47,009 nucleotides of DNA from an uncultured Muribaculaceae bacterium (GTDB lineage Bacteria; Bacteroidota; Bacteroidia; Bacteroidales; Muribaculaceae), in contig CAJTQU010000017.1 of assembly GCA_910578665.1 (NCBI GenBank), positions 1 to 47,009 on the forward strand. The letters run 5' to 3'. Both the position numbers and the translations under genes were made by a program. Each line of letters opens with the position of its first letter. Position 1 is the first letter of the stretch. Shown piece after piece: positions 8,459-16,949 of this stretch. The notes below the pieces were generated by a model. The model did no database searches. It was given only the letters and a program-made list of their open reading frames with translations, and was not told where the DNA came from.

Positions 8459-8542
8459 TGTCCGAGATGAGATTCGAACTCACACGCCCCAACGGGCACT
8501 ACCCCCTCAAAGTAGCGTGTCTACCAATTCCACCACCCGGAC
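8459..8542 (-). tRNA. tRNA-Leu (anticodon GAG)
   Basis: An 84-nt class II tRNA with a long variable arm (TGCCCGTTGGGGCGT). The acceptor stem GTCCGGG pairs with CTCGGAC and the discriminator is A. The anticodon loop TTGAGGG gives GAG, for codon CUC. It lies 64 bp after tRNA-Gly on the minus strand and probably shares its promoter. Confidence 0.95.
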
Positions 8543-8606
8543 ATAACCGACTATTGTGAGACTTGTTGTTTTTAAGGTTTGCTTAAAACTGTCCAACTTA
8601 AGTCTG

Positions 8607-8679
<73 letters not shown>

Positions 8680-8725
8680 ATGTTGGCGAGGTTTAAACCG
8701 TAAGGTGTTTCCCTCTTTTGCGATG

Positions 8726-8757
8726 CAAAGTTAGGCACTTTTTCCCAACTGGCCAAA
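8726..8757 (-). promoter_or_regulatory. Promoter of tRNA-Gly and tRNA-Leu
   Basis: On the minus strand TTTG (8754-8757), a 20-bp spacer and TAACTTTG (8726-8733), identical in layout to the tRNA-Ala promoter. Confidence 0.85.
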
Positions 8758-8860
8758 TTTTTTGTGCAAAAAATTTATGTGTATTTTTATTGATAGATGT
8801 AAGTATCTGTTAAACAATGAATAATCAGACTTGTTAATATGGCGGTGTAAAAGACTGTTG

Positions 8861-9556
8861 TTACATTAATCCGAATGATTTTACTGCGTTGAGCACTCGG
8901 TAGACGCCGTAGATGCTGGATTTCGGAATTACTATTTCAGGATATTTTGGGTTTTTGCTTCGTGCTACGATCTGGTCTTCGCTGGCTCCGGGATATACAT
9001 CTTTTACAAATGCTCCGTTTTCAGTATCTATTACCAGTGTATGTCCCCATGGTATGAATGCCAGTTCGTTTATACGCTTGATGAAGATTATGGTACCGTC
9101 GTGTAGCATAGGTTCCATACTATCGCCTGATATTGTCAGTGCGAGTTCTGCGCCACGGGTAGGGGAGTATACGGTTTCGCATTTGTCTTTCATCACGCCT
9201 TCGCTGAATGCCTGTATTGGCCCGGCAAATGCCGAGACCGGCAGGAGCGGGACATGGTCATTTTCCAATTGGGGTTCGGTACCGGTTGCTGTGTTAGCGG
9301 ACAGCATCTGGCCTTCACCGGCCAGAAGCCATGTCATATTTAGTTCCGGAAAGCGTGCTCTTAGTTTGGATGCGACTTCGCGCGAGATGCCGTGTTTGCC
9401 GTTTTTGATATCGTAAAGGGTTTGCGGAGAGCTTAGTCCGGCTTCTTCGGCTATGCGTTTGAGGCTCATGCCGAGATGATTGCGCAGAGAACTGATCTGT
9501 TCTGTGCCTGATGGCCTGGGCTGGGTGCTATGCTGTGTAATAGAGGTTTGTTTCAT
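8861..9556 (-). CDS. LexA/CI-like S24-family repressor
   Basis: A 231-residue helix-turn-helix repressor fused to a self-cleaving S24 peptidase domain. The HTH is at about 22-75 (SLKRIAEEAGLSSPQTLYDI). An Ala-Gly cleavage site lies in SAFAGP at 111-112, the serine nucleophile in GDSM is S146, and the catalytic lysine is K185 in FVKDV, so the full LexA-type machinery is present. The frame is open for 19 further codons upstream, but those overlap a promoter, so ATG 9556 (MKQTSITQ) is chosen. It is not canonical LexA; the XRE-type HTH is more like phage or stress repressors, yet no prophage genes lie nearby. Two TTGTGTATAC sites sit at and upstream of its promoter, suggesting autoregulation. Confidence 0.88.
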   Translation of the reverse strand: MKQTSITQHSTQPRPSGTEQISSLRNHLGMSLKRIAEEAGLSSPQTLYDIKNGKHGISREVASKLRARFPELNMTWLLAGEGQMLSANTATGTEPQLENDHVPLLPVSAFAGPIQAFSEGVMKDKCETVYSPTRGAELALTISGDSMEPMLHDGTIIFIKRINELAFIPWGHTLVIDTENGAFVKDVYPGASEDQIVARSKNPKYPEIVIPKSSIYGVYRVLNAVKSFGLM

Positions 9557-9582
9557 TGGGGTGAATGTGTTATCTGTGTCTG

Positions 9583-9614
9583 CAAAGTTACGAAAAAATG
9601 TTTGTGTATACAAG
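9583..9614 (-). promoter_or_regulatory. Promoter of the S24 repressor
   Basis: On the minus strand CTTG (9611-9614), 20-bp spacer, TAACTTTG (9583-9590). It fixes the start of the repressor at 9556, with a leader of about 20 nt. Confidence 0.75.
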
Positions 9615-9643
9615 TCTATTCCTTGATTTGTTGTTGTGTATAC
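9602..9643. promoter_or_regulatory. Twin TTGTGTATAC sites, candidate operators
   Basis: TTGTGTATAC occurs at 9602-9611 and again at 9634-9643, both on the plus strand and 32 bp apart, about three helical turns. Each contains the palindrome GTATAC. The first covers the start of the repressor's -33 box, the usual place for an autorepression site. Confidence 0.5.
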
Positions 9644-9660
9644 TTAAATATTCGGCTTTG

Positions 9661-10251
9661 TTACATGCTCCTGAAGCTGCGTTGTTTTTCAGCTATGCGT
9701 GATAATGCCTGGCGTGCTGTGTGGTGTCCGGCTTTGGCCGCTTTGCGGTACCACATTATTGCCACAGGTGTGTTGACTGGCACTCCGCGTCCTTTTTCAT
9801 AGCATACACCCAGGTTATACATCGCTATAGGCACCCCTTGTTCGGCAGAGAGTCTGAACCAGCGAGCTGCATTCTTATAATCTTGTTTCACACCCTCGCC
9901 ATCGTAATAGCAAATTCCTAGTTCGAGTTGTGCGTCAGCGTTCCCTTTTTCGGCTGCTTTGCGAAACCAGTATGCCGCTTTTGCCGGGTCTTGGTCCACG
10001 CCGAGACCTCTTATGCAGCATAGGCCTAGTTCGTATTGGGCAGGTATGTATCCTTCGGATGCCAGAGCTTTGTATAGTTCTGCGGCCTGCTTGTGGTAGT
10101 TTGTCTGCATATAATAATAAGCACGGGTCATACGCTCGAGCTGTGTCTCATAGTTGTCCGGATCTTGTGGTTCGCCGGCAGGCTTTGTGGCAGATGATGT
10201 AAATGATACCATTATTGAGAATATCAGAGCATAGATACATTGAGCTTTCAT
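9661..10251 (-). CDS. Secreted Sel1-repeat (TPR-like) protein
   Basis: A 196-residue protein with a signal peptide (about 1-21, ending SFTSSATKP) and three or more Sel1-like repeats of about 36 residues between 70 and 185. Each repeat has the pattern A-Y/M-x-L-G-x-C-Y...G-x-G-V...A-x-x-W-F/Y-R-x-A-A-x-x-G. Such solenoids usually hold other proteins together in the periplasm or envelope; no enzymatic motif is present. Its stop is only 18 bp from the second operator-like site of the S24 repressor, so the two genes are close on the same strand but the repressor has its own promoter. The specific role is unknown. Confidence 0.85.
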   Translation of the reverse strand: MKAQCIYALIFSIMVSFTSSATKPAGEPQDPDNYETQLERMTRAYYYMQTNYHKQAAELYKALASEGYIPAQYELGLCCIRGLGVDQDPAKAAYWFRKAAEKGNADAQLELGICYYDGEGVKQDYKNAARWFRLSAEQGVPIAMYNLGVCYEKGRGVPVNTPVAIMWYRKAAKAGHHTARQALSRIAEKQRSFRSM

Positions 10252-10277
10252 AATTACAAGGAGTATTTGTGTAATAA

Positions 10278-10316
10278 ATAACAGGCCGCAGCCGGTATGC
10301 CGCTACGGCCTGTTAT
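10278..10316 (-). terminator. Terminator after the MFS gene
   Basis: A perfect 11-bp stem (10278-10288 with 10306-10316) lies 27 bp beyond the transporter stop on the minus strand and is followed by TTATT. The inner loop can pair further. Confidence 0.7.
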
Positions 10317-10343
10317 CTGGTGTTTAGGGTTTTGCTGTTGACG

Positions 10344-12173
10344 TTATATTTCGGATTCCGGTATTGCTTCTCGTACAGGCTTATTACCGCCCTCTTTGAT
10401 AATACCCACACAGCATGCGCCGATAATCAGTGATATGCCGGCTATAATCATCATTATATATTGTGGGGCGAGCTGGCCGGGAGTACTGAACGCGGCCAGA
10501 ATCCAGCCGCCTGTGATTGCTGCTATGATCTGGGGCAGGCATATAGAGTAGTTGAACAACCCGAGATATGCGCCTATATTGCCGCCTTTGAGTGAGTTGG
10601 TAAGTATGGTAAACGGCCATGCGAGCATTGCGGCCCAGGCACATCCGATCAAGGCAAACGGTATGAACAACAGGTATTGGTCTGTGATTATACTTGAGAG
10701 TATGAAGCCGGCACCGCCCAGGATGAGGCTGACCGCATAAGACAGTTTTCTGCTTCGGAAGCGTGGCAGTATGACTGCCCATAACACTGAGCCTAGTGCC
10801 TGTACGGCAAAGAGTATGCCTACCCAGTCTCCTGCGTTGTTGTATTGTTTTGAGGCGGTGTCAAGTGCTTTGACTGTGTCAAAATGTGCCTTTGACGCAT
10901 CGTTGACCACGATGTCCTCTTTTTCGAGCACGTCAAGTCGGCCGGAGGTGTGGTCTCTCGCCACATTTGTGCCGGTGGTGAATTTAACCTGGCCATTAAG
11001 ACCATTCAAATGGTCTGCCAGTACCGCGTCGGAGGACAGGATGGTTTCTGTGCCGTCTATCGACAGTCTGTCACCTGCTTTTGCAAACGGGACCGAGAAA
11101 TCTGCTTTAGACATGCTTGTCTCTTTGTCGTAGATTATGTTTCCGTCTGACACTATTGTGTCATTCCCGTTTTTGACGATAAGTGAACATGTGGTGGTCT
11201 GTCCGTTGACTGTTACTCCTTTGACCGTGGCTTTACCCTCTTTTACTACTGTGACTGTGTCATTAATTAAGATATATTTACCTGTTATAGTGGTCTCTCC
11301 GTTGGTTATGGCGCTTATGCGGTCTGTCACGGGAGTGTCAAATGCTATTGTTGCCACCGTGCCTGTGGTGTATGTCCACATAAATAGGAATGCAAACCAG
11401 CAGAAGAACTGTACCAGGCCCACTGTCCAGAATGTTGAGGGGGCGTTGCGCAGGAGTTTTACCATATTGGTCTTTTCCTTAGGGCTGTTTTCTTCTGTAG
11501 AGCCGCCGTTATATTCCGCATACACCTTAGGAGGCCATTCCTTGATTTTGACCAGAGAATACAATACGCACAGCATAAGTATGGCCGCACCTATGTAGAA
11601 AGACCATATTACTGTCTGGGGGACCACTCCGTCTGGAGCGGTGGCCTGGATTCCGATCCATGCCAGCAGGAACGGGAAGACGAATCCCACTACCGAGCCT
11701 GCGTTACACAGAAAGCTTTGTATGGAATATGCCAGCCCTTTTTGTTTCTCGTTGACCATGTCTCCTACCAGCATTTTGAATGGTTGCATGGCCATATTTA
11801 TAGAGGTGTCAAGCAGCATTAGTGCCACAAGTCCCATTATTATGGCGCTAGAGATGCCTAGTCCGAATGAGCCGGCATTGGGCAGAAGGCACATAACTAT
11901 CACGGCTACCAGCGCTCCGGCGATGAGATAGGGGAGGCGGCGTCCGAAACGGGTCCATGTTTTGTCACTCAGAGTGCCTACCACCGGCTGTACCAGCAGG
12001 CCCATGAGTGGCGGTAGAATCCAGAAGTAGCTGAGGTCGTGGGGATCGGCGCCGATTGTGGCGAAGATACGGCTCACATTTGCGCTTTGGAGAGCGTATG
12101 CTATCTGTACTCCGAAGAAACCGAAGCTCAGATTCCATAGCTTCCAGAAGCTTAAATCCGGTTTAGTTTTCAT
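10344..12173 (-). CDS. MFS sugar transporter (SLC45/GPH-like) with a large periplasmic insert
   Basis: An inner-membrane 12-helix secondary transporter, probably for a sugar. The first half (1-270) has typical features: VSRIFATIGADPHDLSYFW, PVVGTLSDKTWTRFGRR in the 2-3 loop and helices through about 270. Helices resume at GDWVGILFAVQALGSVLWA (about 449). Between them, residues about 275-445 form a hydrophilic, beta-rich stretch full of T, V, D, N and G, with no helix-forming hydrophobic run. By normal MFS topology this is the loop between helices 7 and 8, outside the membrane. Typical relatives have about 430-460 residues; this one has 609, and the insert explains the difference. The frame is uninterrupted through it. 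The gene follows nfo by 48 bp with no obvious promoter between, and a terminator follows it. Confidence 0.85.
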   Translation of the reverse strand: MKTKPDLSFWKLWNLSFGFFGVQIAYALQSANVSRIFATIGADPHDLSYFWILPPLMGLLVQPVVGTLSDKTWTRFGRRLPYLIAGALVAVIVMCLLPNAGSFGLGISSAIIMGLVALMLLDTSINMAMQPFKMLVGDMVNEKQKGLAYSIQSFLCNAGSVVGFVFPFLLAWIGIQATAPDGVVPQTVIWSFYIGAAILMLCVLYSLVKIKEWPPKVYAEYNGGSTEENSPKEKTNMVKLLRNAPSTFWTVGLVQFFCWFAFLFMWTYTTGTVATIAFDTPVTDRISAITNGETTITGKYILINDTVTVVKEGKATVKGVTVNGQTTTCSLIVKNGNDTIVSDGNIIYDKETSMSKADFSVPFAKAGDRLSIDGTETILSSDAVLADHLNGLNGQVKFTTGTNVARDHTSGRLDVLEKEDIVVNDASKAHFDTVKALDTASKQYNNAGDWVGILFAVQALGSVLWAVILPRFRSRKLSYAVSLILGGAGFILSSIITDQYLLFIPFALIGCAWAAMLAWPFTILTNSLKGGNIGAYLGLFNYSICLPQIIAAITGGWILAAFSTPGQLAPQYIMMIIAGISLIIGACCVGIIKEGGNKPVREAIPESEI

Positions 12174-12221
12174 GTCGTAATTTATTTAGTTAACAGAATT
12201 TGCAGTTGTTTTCACGTATTG

Positions 12222-13064
12222 TCAGGGACATTGAGAGTAAAGCCAGGCTATCTCACGTGCCCAGATTGTGTCATCAGGAGTTTCGAGTATCAGCGGCATA
12301 TTGTCAAAACGGGTATCGGCCATCAGCCGTGAGAAAAACGGCTCTCCGAGGGTACCTAGGCCTATCGGTGCATGTCTGTCTATACGTGAGCTTAATTCTC
12401 TTTTATCATCATTCAGATGCATGGCTCTCAGATAGTCCATCCCGATTATATTATCAAATTCCTGCCATGTGCGTTCGTATCCCTCAGGTGTGCCCAGATC
12501 ATAACCTGCGGAATAAGTATGGCATGTGTCTATACACACACCCACACGGCTTTTGTCCTCCACACGGTCTATGATATGGGCGATCTGCTCGAAGCGGTGT
12601 CCCAGATTCGATCCCTGCCCGGCGGTGTTCTCTATTACGGCAGTCACACCATGCGTGCTGTCAAGAGTTATGTTTATCGATTCCGCTATCAGGTCAAGAC
12701 ATTCTTTTCCCGGCATTATATTCAGATGGCTGCCTGGGTGAAAATTGAGCATTGTCAGTCCAAGCTGTTCGCAACGGCGGAACTCGTCCATAAACGCGTC
12801 ACGGCTTTGCTGCAGTTTAGCCTGGTCGGGACAGCCCAGATTTATCAGGAAGCTGTCGTGTGGCAGAATGTGGTCTGGTGTGTATCCGCATTCTTCACAA
12901 TAGCGTTTAAATGCGTCTATCTGTTTTGTTTTGAGTGGCGCGCTGCTCCAGCGCGAAGCGTTGCGTGTGAACAGTGCGAAAGCTTTCGCACCGATTTCGC
13001 GCGCGCGAAGAGGGGTGTTTTCCACACCTCCGCTGGCACTTACGTGTGCTCCGATATATTTCAT
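12222..13064 (-). CDS. nfo: Endonuclease IV (AP endonuclease)
   Basis: Cuts DNA 5' to abasic sites in base-excision repair. The 280-residue protein is close to E. coli Nfo (285). Metal-site segments are visible: LNFHPGSH, VIENTAGQG, CIDTCHTYSAGYD, HLNDDK, RIDRHAPIGLG and ILETPDD, covering the trinuclear zinc ligands. The frame stays open far upstream into the divergent methyltransferase gene, but family similarity begins exactly at MKYIGAHVSASGG, so the start is ATG 13064. A candidate promoter at 13150-13183 would give a leader of about 80 nt. Its neighbours radA and the downstream transporter are not functionally tied to it. Confidence 0.95.
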   Translation of the reverse strand: MKYIGAHVSASGGVENTPLRAREIGAKAFALFTRNASRWSSAPLKTKQIDAFKRYCEECGYTPDHILPHDSFLINLGCPDQAKLQQSRDAFMDEFRRCEQLGLTMLNFHPGSHLNIMPGKECLDLIAESINITLDSTHGVTAVIENTAGQGSNLGHRFEQIAHIIDRVEDKSRVGVCIDTCHTYSAGYDLGTPEGYERTWQEFDNIIGMDYLRAMHLNDDKRELSSRIDRHAPIGLGTLGEPFFSRLMADTRFDNMPLILETPDDTIWAREIAWLYSQCP

Positions 13065-13149
13065 GAAATCAAATACTTGCGTTTGTTGTCTTATGATAGT
13101 GCCTGATCCTGCTGTTTCAGGATAATGCGGCACAATCTTGAAATTAACA

Positions 13150-13183
13150 CAAAGGTACACCAAAAATTTGGATAATACGCAAA
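13150..13183 (-). promoter_or_regulatory. Candidate nfo promoter
   Basis: On the minus strand TTTG (13180-13183), a 22-bp spacer and TACCTTTG (13150-13157). The spacer is slightly long. It overlaps the divergent promoter at 13167-13198. Confidence 0.5.
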
Positions 13184-13198
13184 AACTTTCTAACTTTA
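13167..13198 (+). promoter_or_regulatory. Promoter of the trmH-radA operon
   Basis: TTTG (13167-13170), 20-bp spacer, TAACTTTA (13191-13198). Transcription should begin only a few bases before the ATG at 13207, giving a very short or absent leader. Confidence 0.7.
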
Positions 13199-13206
13199 TT
13201 CCCGAA

Positions 13207-13983
13207 ATGGAAGTTTCGAAATCTAAAATCAAATTGTATGCCTCTTTGGCACAGAAGAAAAATCGTGACGCACTAGGACTTTTTGTGGCCGAGGGCACTA
13301 AATGTGTCGGTGAGACATTGGGCGCTTTCGCATTGGAAGCGCTTATAGCTCTGCCAGAATGGCTTGACGAACATGGCGGCATGCTGCGCGACCTGCCTAA
13401 GGAGGCTGTATATACTGCTTCACGTCTGCGCATGGAGCAGCTTTCATCACTTTCCGCGTTTTCCCCGGTGGCGGCGGTGTACCGTGTGCCTAAAACATGC
13501 CTTCCTACATCTGACGAACTGTCCGGACGTCTGACTTTGGTGCTTGACGGCGTGCGTGATCCCGGCAATATGGGTACGATCATGCGTATTGCCGACTGGT
13601 TTGGCATAACACATATTGTGGCATCACGTGACACTGTAGACATATTCAACCCCAAGACGGTGCAGGCTACAATGGGGGCTATAGCCCGGGTGAAAGTATG
13701 CTATACCGACCTGGTGCCGTTTTTAGAGGAGAACAAGCATCTCCGTCGGTATGGAACTCTGCTTGAGGGCAGGTCTATATATGATACAGAACTTGATACC
13801 TCCGGGCTGGTAATTATGGGCAACGAGGGATCCGGAATATCAGAATCAGTCAGACGACTGGTGGACAGTCCGCTGCTTATACCTCCTTATCCGGCCGGAG
13901 CCGAGACCGTCGAGTCGCTTAATGTAGCTATGGCCACGGCGATAACTGTAGCCGAATTCCGCAGAAGGCAAATAATCAGATGA
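13207..13983 (+). CDS. TrmH/SpoU-family RNA 2'-O-methyltransferase (first of two)
   Basis: A 258-residue SPOUT-class methyltransferase that should modify a ribose in rRNA or tRNA. A small N-terminal substrate-binding domain (about 1-85) is followed by the knot domain with its three motifs: VLDGVRDPGNMGTIMR, IMGNEGSGIS and IPPYPAGAETVESLNVAMA. The Asn and Arg in motif 1 and the Asn in motif 3 are intact. A longer frame from 13138 overlaps the promoter, so ATG 13207 (MEVSKSKIK) is preferred. The stop is 4 bp before radA, and the gene heads an operon of four. The exact nucleotide target cannot be told from sequence; RlmB-like is the nearest guess. Confidence 0.85.
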   Translation: MEVSKSKIKLYASLAQKKNRDALGLFVAEGTKCVGETLGAFALEALIALPEWLDEHGGMLRDLPKEAVYTASRLRMEQLSSLSAFSPVAAVYRVPKTCLPTSDELSGRLTLVLDGVRDPGNMGTIMRIADWFGITHIVASRDTVDIFNPKTVQATMGAIARVKVCYTDLVPFLEENKHLRRYGTLLEGRSIYDTELDTSGLVIMGNEGSGISESVRRLVDSPLLIPPYPAGAETVESLNVAMATAITVAEFRRRQIIR

Positions 13984-13987
13984 ATTC

Positions 13988-15364
13988 ATGGCAAAGACAA
14001 AAAACGTATATTTCTGTTCATCGTGCGGCCACGAGTCGCCGCGATGGGTAGGGAAGTGTCCCGGATGCGGCGAATGGAACACGTTTGTAGAAGAGCGTGT
14101 GAGTGTGTCTCGAGGAGGGTCGCGCGGCGTCTCACGAGGTGCCCTGGTGGAGTCTGCCGCGCGACCCATAGCACTTAGCGATATACAGGCGATGGAAGAA
14201 CCTCGACTTATTCTGCCCAGCAACGAGTTGAACCGCGTGCTCGGAGGTGGGCTTGTGGCCGGATCGTTGACTCTGATAGGCGGAGAACCTGGTATAGGCA
14301 AGTCTACGCTGATACTTCAGAACATATTAAGTATGCGCGGACGTACTATATTGTACGTTTCGGGCGAAGAGAGCGCGACACAACTGCGTCTGCGAGCCGA
14401 CAGGATAGGCAAAGTGGCCGATAATACTTTTATATTGTGCGAGACAAGTCTTGACAGGATCTTCACGCATATTGAGAATGTCAGTCCGAATCTGGTTATA
14501 GTAGACTCGATACAGACTATAGCCTCGTCGGACATAGAGAGTGCGGCAGGAAGTGTGAGCCAGGTGCGCGAGTGTGCCGCAATGCTGCTCAGATATGCCA
14601 AGGAGAGCGGTGTGCCGGTCATATTGGTCGGACATATAAATAAAGAGGGTTCCATAGCCGGACCTAAAGTCTTGGAGCATATAGTCGACACTGTATTGCA
14701 ATTTGAGGGAGACCGACAGTATATGTACCGTATTCTGCGCTCCATAAAAAATCGTTTTGGCTCTACGTCTGAAATCGGTATTTATGAGATGGTACAGAAA
14801 GGATTGCGCGAGGTGCTTAATCCATCGGAAATGCTTTTGTCGCAGAATCGCAGCGAGCAGATGAGCGGTATAGCCATAGGGGTCAGCGTGGAGGGCGTGC
14901 GGCCTTTTATGATAGAGGTGCAGGCTCTGGTCAGCACGGCCGCGTATGGCACTCCGCAGAGGACGGTTACCGGTTTTGACCAGAGGCGTATGAATATGCT
15001 TCTGGCTGTGCTGGAGAAGCGTGTCGGCTTCAAACTGGCAGCCAAGGATGTCTTTCTTAACATAGCCGGAGGCTTAAAGGTGGATGATCCGGCTCTTGAC
15101 ATGGCTGTTATAACAGCCATACTTTCGTCGAATTTTGATATGGTGGTGCCGGCTTCCTGCGCATTTGCCGGAGAAGTGGGCCTGTCAGGGGAGATCCGTA
15201 CTGTGACACGCATTGAACAGCGAGTGGCAGAAGCCGAGAAACTGGGTTTTGACACAGTGTATATACCCTCTGGGAATCTCAAAGGAGTTAAAGATAAGTT
15301 TAAAATCAAAATAATTGAGGTGGGCAGGGTCGAGACTCTGTTCCGCAGTCTTTTTGCCCAATAA
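13988..15364 (+). CDS. radA: DNA repair protein RadA/Sms
   Basis: A RecA-like helicase that processes branched recombination intermediates. The 458-residue length is standard. The N-terminal zinc finger has C10, C13, C24 and C27; Walker A is GEPGIGKS at about 99-106; the RadA-specific motif KNRFG is near 253-257; the C-terminal Lon-protease-like domain follows (residues about 290-455). It lies 4 bp after the first TrmH-type gene and its stop codon overlaps the next start by one base (TAATG), so translation is probably coupled through the operon. Confidence 0.97.
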   Translation: MAKTKNVYFCSSCGHESPRWVGKCPGCGEWNTFVEERVSVSRGGSRGVSRGALVESAARPIALSDIQAMEEPRLILPSNELNRVLGGGLVAGSLTLIGGEPGIGKSTLILQNILSMRGRTILYVSGEESATQLRLRADRIGKVADNTFILCETSLDRIFTHIENVSPNLVIVDSIQTIASSDIESAAGSVSQVRECAAMLLRYAKESGVPVILVGHINKEGSIAGPKVLEHIVDTVLQFEGDRQYMYRILRSIKNRFGSTSEIGIYEMVQKGLREVLNPSEMLLSQNRSEQMSGIAIGVSVEGVRPFMIEVQALVSTAAYGTPQRTVTGFDQRRMNMLLAVLEKRVGFKLAAKDVFLNIAGGLKVDDPALDMAVITAILSSNFDMVVPASCAFAGEVGLSGEIRTVTRIEQRVAEAEKLGFDTVYIPSGNLKGVKDKFKIKIIEVGRVETLFRSLFAQ

Positions 15365-16104
15365 TGAAACAAGCCAAATACACACATAGATATTTTCTTA
15401 CTGCCGGAGAATGTGACGCCACAGGACACATGCCGCTTACACTTTTGATTGAGCGGCTGATTGAGGTTGCTACCGAGCATGCAAATGAGCTTGGTATCGG
15501 CTATGCCGACCTTAAGGAATGCGGCATAGGATGGGTTTTGTCGCGTCTGTCTGTAGAGATGGATGCGTATCCGGGCATCAATGATTCTTATAGCGTGACA
15601 ACATGGATAGAGTCTTTAAATAAGCGCTTTTCTTCGCGCAATATGCTTATAGCTGATGCCGCCGGCGTACCGATAGGCTATGCGCGTACTTTGTGGGCTC
15701 CGATAAACTTGGCTACACGTGGCCTGGCTGATCTTACTCCGTTTGTTGCAGATATGCCTGTGTGTGATAATGCCTGTCCGATAGCACCGTATCCCAGAAT
15801 GCCGCACACCGGCACAGATGCCGCAGTCAGCCATTATACATTTAAATATTGTGATCTAGACTTTAATCGCCATGTCAATACGGTGCGGTATGTGTCTTTG
15901 ATTTTAAACCAATGGCCATTAGAGCATTACGATGCTAACATGGTGGGCCGCTTCGATATCGGGTTTGCACGGGAATGTCATTTTTCCGAGACAGTTGCAT
16001 TACATCTTGAGGAGAAAGACGGTGCATCGCTCTGTGAATTGCTTCGGAACGGGGAACGAGTGCTGGCAGCACGTTTTTTATGGCGTAAAAATGATATGTC
16101 ATGA
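15364..16104 (+). CDS. Acyl-ACP thioesterase
   Basis: Releases free fatty acids from acyl carrier protein, a double hot-dog enzyme of the FatA/FatB type. The 246-residue length fits bacterial members. The first hot-dog domain holds the long helix LIERLIEVATEHANELG; the second begins about 155 and contains DLDFNRHVNT (164-173), carrying the Asp-Asn-His residues used in catalysis. The start overlaps the radA stop by one base and the gene ends with a 4-base ATGA overlap with the next gene. Its position between DNA-repair and RNA-modification genes looks like operon convenience, not shared function. Confidence 0.9.
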   Translation: MKQAKYTHRYFLTAGECDATGHMPLTLLIERLIEVATEHANELGIGYADLKECGIGWVLSRLSVEMDAYPGINDSYSVTTWIESLNKRFSSRNMLIADAAGVPIGYARTLWAPINLATRGLADLTPFVADMPVCDNACPIAPYPRMPHTGTDAAVSHYTFKYCDLDFNRHVNTVRYVSLILNQWPLEHYDANMVGRFDIGFARECHFSETVALHLEEKDGASLCELLRNGERVLAARFLWRKNDMS

Positions 16105-16904
16105 ACCTGATAGAGATCAATTCACTTGATTATCCCGGTATAGAGGTGTTTTCGCGACTGACAGAAGCCCAGTTGAGAAATCGTCTTGATTCGGAAAAAG
16201 CATTATTTATAGCTGAGAGCCCTAAGGTGATTGAGGTTGCGTTACGGCGCGGATATGTCCCAACGGCTGTATTGTGCGAGTCACGACATATAGATGGTGA
16301 CGCTGCTAATCTTCTGGCTCTTTGTCCTGCCGACATGCCGGTATATACTGGTCCGCGTGAATTGCTGGCCGCTCTGACCGGCTATACGCTGACACGCGGA
16401 GTATTATGTGCCATGTATCGTCCGCCAGCGTTGGGAGCAGCGGATATATGCCGTGATGCCAGACGTGTCGCCGTCATACAGGGAGTGACGGATTCTACCA
16501 ATATCGGTGCCCTATTCCGCTCTGCTGCCGCCCTAGGGATAGATGCCGTGTTACTTACAAAGGATTCGTGCGATCCGTTCAATCGGAGGGCTGTCAGAGT
16601 GAGCATGGGCAGTGTCTTTCTAGTACCGTGGGCCTGGGTTGATCCAGGACTGGAGGAACTAAAGAAGCTAGGGTTTAAAACGGCCGCTATGGCTCTGACA
16701 GATTGTAGCGTGCCTGTTGACGATCCGGCTCTTTGTTCGGAACCAAGGCTGGCTGTGATACTGGGTACGGAGGGAGACGGTCTGCCTTCTGAGGCAATAG
16801 CCGCTGCTGACTATACTGTGCGTATACCTATGAGCCACGGGGTAGACTCGCTTAATGTAGCCGCAGCTTCGGCAGTAGCATTCTGGCAGTTGAGACAGCG
16901 TTGA
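16101..16904 (+). CDS. TrmH/SpoU-family RNA 2'-O-methyltransferase (second of two)
   Basis: A 267-residue SPOUT methyltransferase, clearly related to but distinct from the gene at 13207. Motifs: VIQGVTDSTNIGALFRSAAALG, with the catalytic Asn and Arg, VILGTEGDGLP and IPMSHGVDSLNVAAASAVA. An N-terminal domain of about 95 residues precedes it. It begins inside the thioesterase stop (ATGA), making it the fourth and last gene of the operon. Having two SpoU-family enzymes in one operon suggests they modify different RNA positions; targets are unknown. Confidence 0.87.
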   Translation: MNLIEINSLDYPGIEVFSRLTEAQLRNRLDSEKALFIAESPKVIEVALRRGYVPTAVLCESRHIDGDAANLLALCPADMPVYTGPRELLAALTGYTLTRGVLCAMYRPPALGAADICRDARRVAVIQGVTDSTNIGALFRSAAALGIDAVLLTKDSCDPFNRRAVRVSMGSVFLVPWAWVDPGLEELKKLGFKTAAMALTDCSVPVDDPALCSEPRLAVILGTEGDGLPSEAIAAADYTVRIPMSHGVDSLNVAAASAVAFWQLRQR

Positions 16905-16949
16905 CAGGTGACCGGAGTATTTAGGCACGTTGGTTCCCATATAAATAAA

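Noticed and set aside
8861..9556. Prophage CI repressor marking a prophage
   Set aside because: No integrase, Cro, replication or structural phage genes surround it.
13065..13655. A 197-codon upstream extension of nfo
   Set aside because: It runs opposite to the methyltransferase gene and its promoter, while endonuclease IV similarity begins exactly at MKYIGAHVSASGG.
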